Under the pieces are notes generated by a model. The model saw nothing but the letters and a program-made list of their open reading frames with translations. It ran no database searches and was not told the origin of the DNA. Below are positions 1 through 3,753 of a DNA stretch of 5,578 nucleotides, piece after piece (position 1 is the stretch's first letter; every line of letters starts with the position of its first letter). Origin of the DNA: an uncultured Clostridia bacterium (GTDB taxonomy: Bacteria > Bacillota > Clostridia > HGM11514); contig CABSMD010000176.1 in NCBI GenBank assembly GCA_902478725.1, forward strand, positions 1-5,578, written 5' to 3'. Made by a program: the position numbers and the translations under genes.

Positions 1-47
1 GAGATCTAGTACGGTCTCGTGGGCTCGGAGATGTGTATAAGAGACAG
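1..47. other. Residual Illumina Nextera adapter (not biological)
   Basis: Bases 14-47 match the 34-base Nextera transposase read-2 adapter, ending in the 19-base mosaic end (29-47, finishing GAGACAG). Bases 1-5 (GAGAT) match the end of the P7 primer. Bases 6-13 (CTAGTACG) match, from memory, the i7 index known as N702. P7 tail, index and transposon end occur in exactly the order of a finished library molecule, so this is untrimmed adapter and not host DNA. Real sequence begins at about base 48, and the contig edge is therefore a library-fragment end. Confidence 0.97.
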
Positions 48-50
48 ATA

Positions 51-419
51 TTAATTCTTAGCACTTGGTTTAAAAATAATGGAAACCAGCCAACCAAAAA
101 AGATCGCGGCCGCCAATCCGCCGGCGGTGGCGGTTATGCCGCCCGTAAAAATGCCTAAAATACCGGTCTCCGAAATGGCCTTGACTGCGCCACGTGCCAA
201 GGAATAGCCAAACCCGACGATCGGGATGGTCGCGCCCGCGCCAGCAAATTTGACAACCGGCTCGTAGAGACCGAGCATGGTGAGCACCACACCCGCTACA
301 ACAAAAACCGTCAGGATACGAGCCGGGGTGAGTTTGGTGAAATCGATCAGCAGTTGACCGATCACACAGAGCAGTCCGCCGACTACAAATGCCTTGACAA
401 AGCTTAAAAATATCTCCAT
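51..419 (-). CDS. spoVAE: Stage V sporulation protein AE (SpoVAEb-type) membrane protein
   Basis: This is a complete 122-residue hydrophobic protein, close to the usual 115-125 residues of the SpoVAE (SpoVAEb) family. The family belongs to the SpoVA proteins of the forespore inner membrane, needed for moving Ca-dipicolinate into the spore and releasing it at germination. Visible family signatures are the start GGLLCVIGQLLID (residues 14-26), KLTPAR (29-34), GLYEPVVKFAGAGATIPI (50-67), GFGYSLARGA (69-78) and a C-terminal IFKP (115-118). Hydrophobic segments lie at about 4-25, 35-55, 60-75 and 85-116. The ATG at 419 is chosen because GAGGTG (432-427) lies 7 bases upstream. The stop is at 51-53. 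It usually follows spoVAC and spoVAD, but here the upstream gene is a GGDEF-EAL protein, so this may be an orphan paralogue or the first gene of a rearranged operon; the downstream side is lost at the contig edge. The family call is firm, but which paralogue it is remains uncertain. Confidence 0.93.
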   Translation of the reverse strand: MEIFLSFVKAFVVGGLLCVIGQLLIDFTKLTPARILTVFVVAGVVLTMLGLYEPVVKFAGAGATIPIVGFGYSLARGAVKAISETGILGIFTGGITATAGGLAAAIFFGWLVSIIFKPSAKN

Positions 420-451
420 ATAAGTACACCTCGTAACGATTAGTACTTATA
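419..451 (-). promoter_or_regulatory. Inverted repeat enclosing the spoVAE ribosome binding site
   Basis: A perfect 9-bp inverted repeat (419-427 TATAAGTAC and 443-451 GTACTTATA) flanks a 15-base spacer. On the minus strand the spacer plus the first base of the 3' arm holds the spoVAE Shine-Dalgarno sequence GAGGTG (432-427). The last stem base is the A of the start codon. In a transcript that reads through from the upstream gene, this could fold into a hairpin with the Shine-Dalgarno in the loop and the start codon at the stem base. In DNA it could be a repressor operator. The repeat and ribosome binding site are seen directly; either function is inferred. Confidence 0.6.
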
Positions 452-478
452 GTTTGTCAAAAAAACAATAATTTATGC
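450..478 (-). promoter_or_regulatory. Candidate sigma-G-type forespore promoter for spoVAE
   Basis: On the minus strand GCATA (478-474) is followed after 17 bases by CAAACTA (456-450). The B. subtilis sigma-G consensus is about GHATR, 18 bases, CATWHTA: the -35 fits fully and the -10 fits 6 of 7. spoVA genes are classically controlled by sigma-G. The -35 overlaps the last codons and stop of the upstream GGDEF-EAL gene. Initiation near 443 would give a leader of about 24 bases before the ATG. The region is AT-rich, so a chance match is possible. Confidence 0.45.
454..461 (+). promoter_or_regulatory. Spo0A-box-like site upstream of spoVAE
   Basis: TTGTCAAA differs at one base from the B. subtilis 0A-box core TTGTCGAA. 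It lies inside the candidate spoVAE promoter, overlapping its -10 element. A 7-of-8 match in AT-rich DNA is weak evidence. It is recorded because an identical octamer occurs in the other intergenic region of the window (3669-3676). Confidence 0.2.
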
Positions 479-3400
479 ATGGCCGCCGTTTGACAGGAAG
501 GTATGGTAAAACTGCTTCTTCGGCACCGGCTTGCCAAACAGATAACCCTGGATATAATCCAGTTGCATGGGACTGACAATGCTATACTCTTCCTTTGTTT
601 CCAACCCTTCCAGACATACCTCTATGCCAACATCGTGGCAAAGTGCAACGATAAAGCGGATAAAGGTCGCGTCAAAGCTGCTTGACCGGATGTCTTTAAT
701 AAAGGTTTTATCAATTTTAACAATGTCAGCGGGTGAATTCTTGAGGATTTCCAGCGAGGAGTACCCCGTACCGAAATCATCCATGGCAATCCTGATACCG
801 AGCGTCCGGATGCGTTCAAAAATTTCCTTGACCGAGCCGCTGCTGCGCGCAAGATAGCTTTCGGTCAATTCTACCACCACATTAGCGGGAGAGAGCTCCA
901 GTCTCTTCAAGGTCTGCTCCATAAACGGAATAAATTCCTGATCCACCACCTGCAGGTAAGAAAGGTTAATGCTTATGGTAAAGTCGGGATTTTGCCCTGT
1001 CCATTCCTTGCACTGGGCAGTTGCCTGTTCAAAAATCCATTTTCCCACCGGGATAATCAAACCGCTTTGTTCCAGCAGGGGGATGAATTCAACCGGGGAA
1101 ACAAACCCGTATTTTTCACAGCTCCACCGTACCAGCGCCTCCGCGCCCATCACCTGTCCGCTGTCCGCGTATACCTGCGGCTGGTAGTAGAGCTCGAAGC
1201 CTTGAAAGTCATGCTCCATGCTCTCGCGGAATAACTCAATCAGCTCCAGTGAACGTTCTTTGTGGAGCAAGGTTTCCCGGTCAAAAAAGCTGAGCCGGTT
1301 TTTGCCGTTCTTTTTGGCATATTCCAGCGAATATTCCGCATATTTCACAAGATCAAGATAGTTGTCCGCATCCTCCGGATAACGGGAGCAACCAGCTGAC
1401 AGTGTGCAGTAGTATTTCTTGCCGTCACATTCCTGCTGACGACGGAAGACGTTGCGCAGCGAGGCGTATACACGCTGAATTTCATGCCGGTCCGCCTCGT
1501 TGAGGAGAATGCCGAACTCGTCCCCGTCCAGGCGGTAAACCTGCGCGTAACCCGGGAGCAATTCCTGGATTCTCTGTGCAATGATCCGCAGGACCTCGTC
1601 ACCGAATGCTCTGTCGTACAGATCATTAATATGCTTAAAATCATCGATGCCGAGGATAAGCATCCCAAAACTGTGGCTGGATTGACGGCTTTCCTTTACG
1701 GCTTTTTCAAATTCGTATTTGTTGAGCAATCCTGTCATATGGTCAATCTTGTTTTTCTGTCCTAAATTGGTAATGATTCCAGCAAACAGAGCTGGTGCTC
1801 CATTTGGATCCCGTTCCAAATGGCCGCGGCAGCGCAGCCAAACCCACTCGCCCTCTTTGTTTCTCGCGCGGTATTCCACAGAATGCATATTTGTACGTCC
1901 GTCGGCCACCTCCTGATTGGACTCAAGAAAAATGCGCTTGTCGTGCGGGTGGATTTTGTCCGCCCAGAATGCCGCGGCGTTTTGCATCACCGTGCCCGGT
2001 AACCCAAATTCTTTGACCATCGGTTCAGGGTAAAGGAAGGTGTTTGTTTTCATATCTCCGATAAAGATGTAATCGTCGGTACTCTGTACCATGGCCCGGT
2101 AGAATTGGTCCCGGTCAAACGCAAAAGTCTTCCCGTCAAAGCTTGTGGTCTTAGCCATTGTCCGGTACTCTTTTTCTTTTTTCAAAATATGATAGGCGCG
2201 TTTTTGTTCATACATTCTATCATCTGCCAGCACCAGGGCGCCGGTGGAATCAATTTCCTGTCCGGCTTTGATTTCGGCAAGGCCATAGCAGAAGGAAGCC
2301 TCATACGGCCGCTCCCCACCCTGCTTCAAAGCCTCCAGTATTTCATTAAGCCGTTCGATGGCACCATACTGTTCCAGGCCGTAAAAGGCCATGGCAAATT
2401 CATCGCCGTTTAAGCGAAACAGCAGGTCTTTGCCATTCAGATGTTTGCGGATTGTCCCGGCGGTTGCGGCCAGTAAAGCATCCCCTTCGTCATTCCCAAA
2501 CAGCTCATTGACCTCTTTCATGCCATTAATGTCGCACAGGCATACCGTCACCGTTTTATGACTTTTCCGCGCCTGGGCAAGCAGCTGTTCCAGCGCGTCT
2601 TTGCCTGCGCGGCGGTTTAAGGCACCGGTGAGCTCATCCATGCGCGCCGCTAGGGTAAGCCGTTTCATATCCGTTACATTGATCGACTGCTGCAAGTGTA
2701 CCGTGGAGCCGTCGATCCAGCGGATCAGACTGTCGTGGTTTTCATAGATGCTGCCGGTGATGGGATTGGTTTCTTCCCAGATGCAGGAGGGCTTCTCCGA
2801 AGGACTCGCCAGCAGTTTCTCGACCGGGCAGAAAGAGCATCGTTGTTCCATTCCCTGTTGGAGTACCTTCCAGCAAACCTGCCCCTCCGGATGTTCTATA
2901 CCGAATTCCTTTTTCATAGACTTATTCATAAATAAAATTTCATCGGTCTGTGGATCGGTGATGTAAAGATTCGCATTCATGCTGTCGAGCAAAGTGTTGA
3001 GTACAAAACCGTACAGCTCCTGTTGGGCAAACATCGTCTGGTTGGACAGAGAAATGCTGATGATCAGCACCAGGATTTCGAGCAGGTCGATTTCCTGGCT
3101 CTCCCAGTCACCGAGGACGTTTTCTCTCCCAAAGCAGGCAAGACCAATGATTCTCCCTTCCTGCAGGATAGGGAAGACTATTGGAATAAAGCTCGAAGCG
3201 GCCTTTTCATCAGCCGCACGGGTCATCTGGTTTAACACATCTCCGTACAGGTAACCGCCGCGGGACAATTGTTCCGTGCAGGCATCCAGCCATTTTTCTA
3301 AGAACAGGGAAAACAGGTTGTCCTGCTGATAACCTGGTCGGAACCATTCCGTACATTCGCGGCATTTCCCTTTTCCATCCAACTGCACCAGCGCGACCCG

Positions 3401-3532
3401 GCTGACAGGCAGGATACCGGATATGAAACGGGCAAATTCCCGGTTGCGCTCAGGTAATGTGTGGGAACCGACAAAAAGCGGCTTGAGTTTATTTAAATCA
3501 TGACAGAAACTTTGCACGTAATTCAGATCCAT
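473..3532 (-). CDS. GAF-like/PAS/GGDEF/PAS/GGDEF/EAL c-di-GMP phosphodiesterase-type regulator
   Basis: A soluble multi-sensor protein of c-di-GMP turnover. Residue numbers count from the ATG at 3598; my start is Met23 (3532). Domains: GAF-like about 45-190; PAS about 196-316 with Cys242, Cys254, Cys257, Cys272; GGDEF-1 about 317-475; PAS about 497-615; GGDEF-2 about 617-775; EAL about 780-1036. The EAL domain keeps EALVR (Glu820), Asn878, ELTES (Glu910), DDFGTGYSS (Asp940, Asp941), KID (Lys961), EGLET (Glu997) and QGY (Gln1017), so hydrolysis of c-di-GMP to pGpG is predicted. GGDEF-1 reads NGDEF (397-401) and retains metal Asp356. GGDEF-2 reads DGDEF (691-695) but has Gly650 where the metal Asp should be. 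Neither has an RxxD inhibitory site. No membrane segment is evident. Met23 is preferred because a good promoter has its -10 over the first ATG, CAGGATGG (3550-3543) precedes Met23, and codons 1-22 are AT-rich with several ATA codons. Net activity is inferred; the domain family is firm. Confidence 0.93.
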   Translation of the reverse strand: MDLNYVQSFCHDLNKLKPLFVGSHTLPERNREFARFISGILPVSRVALVQLDGKGKCRECTEWFRPGYQQDNLFSLFLEKWLDACTEQLSRGGYLYGDVLNQMTRAADEKAASSFIPIVFPILQEGRIIGLACFGRENVLGDWESQEIDLLEILVLIISISLSNQTMFAQQELYGFVLNTLLDSMNANLYITDPQTDEILFMNKSMKKEFGIEHPEGQVCWKVLQQGMEQRCSFCPVEKLLASPSEKPSCIWEETNPITGSIYENHDSLIRWIDGSTVHLQQSINVTDMKRLTLAARMDELTGALNRRAGKDALEQLLAQARKSHKTVTVCLCDINGMKEVNELFGNDEGDALLAATAGTIRKHLNGKDLLFRLNGDEFAMAFYGLEQYGAIERLNEILEALKQGGERPYEASFCYGLAEIKAGQEIDSTGALVLADDRMYEQKRAYHILKKEKEYRTMAKTTSFDGKTFAFDRDQFYRAMVQSTDDYIFIGDMKTNTFLYPEPMVKEFGLPGTVMQNAAAFWADKIHPHDKRIFLESNQEVADGRTNMHSVEYRARNKEGEWVWLRCRGHLERDPNGAPALFAGIITNLGQKNKIDHMTGLLNKYEFEKAVKESRQSSHSFGMLILGIDDFKHINDLYDRAFGDEVLRIIAQRIQELLPGYAQVYRLDGDEFGILLNEADRHEIQRVYASLRNVFRRQQECDGKKYYCTLSAGCSRYPEDADNYLDLVKYAEYSLEYAKKNGKNRLSFFDRETLLHKERSLELIELFRESMEHDFQGFELYYQPQVYADSGQVMGAEALVRWSCEKYGFVSPVEFIPLLEQSGLIIPVGKWIFEQATAQCKEWTGQNPDFTISINLSYLQVVDQEFIPFMEQTLKRLELSPANVVVELTESYLARSSGSVKEIFERIRTLGIRIAMDDFGTGYSSLEILKNSPADIVKIDKTFIKDIRSSSFDATFIRFIVALCHDVGIEVCLEGLETKEEYSIVSPMQLDYIQGYLFGKPVPKKQFYHTFLSNGGHA

Positions 3533-3554
3533 TTTTTTCGAACCATCCTGTTTT

Positions 3555-3566
3555 ATTTCATGAAAT
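3555..3566. repeat. 12-bp palindrome in the phosphodiesterase-gene leader
   Basis: ATTTCATGAAAT is a perfect palindrome between the predicted transcription start (near 3590) and the preferred start codon (3532). It is close to the Shine-Dalgarno-like CAGGATGG. It might be a small operator or simply chance in AT-rich DNA. Confidence 0.25.
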
Positions 3567-3586
3567 GCTCTGAGGCTAGCTATCTC

Positions 3587-3600
3587 TAATGATATCATTA
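3587..3600. promoter_or_regulatory. 14-bp perfect palindrome, operator candidate
   Basis: TAATGATATCATTA is its own reverse complement. It overlaps the -10 element (3602-3597) and the expected transcription start of the minus-strand GGDEF-EAL gene, a position where a dimeric repressor would block RNA polymerase. The palindrome is seen directly; the binding protein is unknown and the role is inferred. Confidence 0.45.
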
Positions 3601-3625
3601 TAATATGTTTTTCACCAATTTACAA
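3597..3625 (-). promoter_or_regulatory. Sigma-A-type promoter for the GGDEF-EAL gene
   Basis: On the minus strand TTGTAA (3625-3620) is followed after exactly 17 bases by a perfect TATAAT (3602-3597). The start of transcription would be near 3590. The ATG at 3598 sits inside the -10 element, so a transcript from here cannot use it, which supports translation from the ATG at 3532. Confidence 0.6.
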
Positions 3626-3668
3626 CCACATTAATAAAATAAAATTATGTAAATAATTTCTGAGGGTT

Positions 3669-3676
3669 TTTGACAA
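3669..3676 (-). promoter_or_regulatory. Spo0A-box-like site between the divergent genes
   Basis: On the minus strand this reads TTGTCAAA, one base from the 0A-box core TTGTCGAA. It lies upstream of both divergent promoters. The evidence is weak alone; it is noted because the same octamer occurs before spoVAE (454-461). Confidence 0.2.
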
Positions 3677-3683
3677 GTTTGTA

Positions 3684-3696
3684 TTGCAATTTGCAA
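3684..3696. repeat. TTGCAA-T-TTGCAA near-palindrome over the -35
   Basis: Two copies of the self-complementary hexamer TTGCAA separated by one T form a 13-base odd palindrome. The left copy is the proposed -35 of the plus-strand gene. It may be an operator; there is no direct evidence of a binding protein. Confidence 0.35.
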
Positions 3697-3712
3697 GAAA
3701 ACATACTAAAAT
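3684..3712 (+). promoter_or_regulatory. Sigma-A-type promoter for the diguanylate cyclase gene
   Basis: TTGCAA (3684-3689) is followed after 17 bases by TAAAAT (3707-3712), 4 of 6 and 5 of 6 matches to the vegetative consensus. Transcription would start near 3719, about 35 bases before the GTG start. The -35 is part of a 13-base near-palindrome. Confidence 0.5.
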
Positions 3713-3738
3713 AGAAAGTGAGATACCTTACTGCATAT

Positions 3739-3744
3739 AAAGGG
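3739..3744 (+). promoter_or_regulatory. Ribosome binding site that decides a GTG start
   Basis: AAAGGG ends 9 bases before the GTG at 3754, a normal spacing. Two in-frame ATGs at 3745 and 3748 are only 0 and 3 bases from it, too close for efficient initiation. GTG 3754 is therefore preferred, although the upstream ATGs cannot be excluded. Confidence 0.55.
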
Positions 3745-3753
3745 ATGATGTTT

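Noticed and set aside
70..429. 119-codon minus-strand frame overlapping spoVAE
   Set aside because: It is out of frame with the recognisable SpoVAE protein and its translation is Cys/Arg/His-rich with no family match.
457..480. Intrinsic terminator after the GGDEF-EAL gene
   Set aside because: There is a run of seven T on the minus strand (465-459), but no GC-rich stem precedes it; the upstream bases are AT-rich and do not pair.
1345..1668. 107-codon minus-strand frame in another phase of the GGDEF-EAL gene
   Set aside because: The main frame carries the DGDEF motif at 1514-1528 in this interval; the alternative is a low-complexity Arg/Ser/Thr shadow.
1484..2413. Several 60-102 codon plus-strand open frames inside the GGDEF-EAL gene
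   Set aside because: They overlap each other and an uninterrupted minus-strand frame with intact GGDEF and PAS motifs. They are shadow frames.
3670..3675. TTGACA as a plus-strand -35
   Set aside because: No -10 occurs 16-18 bases downstream (3693-3698 is GCAAGA). TTGCAA at 3684 pairs better with TAAAAT.
3599..3744. Possible c-di-GMP (GEMM) riboswitch upstream of the c-di-GMP genes
   Set aside because: The region is AT-rich and lacks the conserved GEMM core and tetraloop-receptor elements, and there is no terminator hairpin to form an expression platform.
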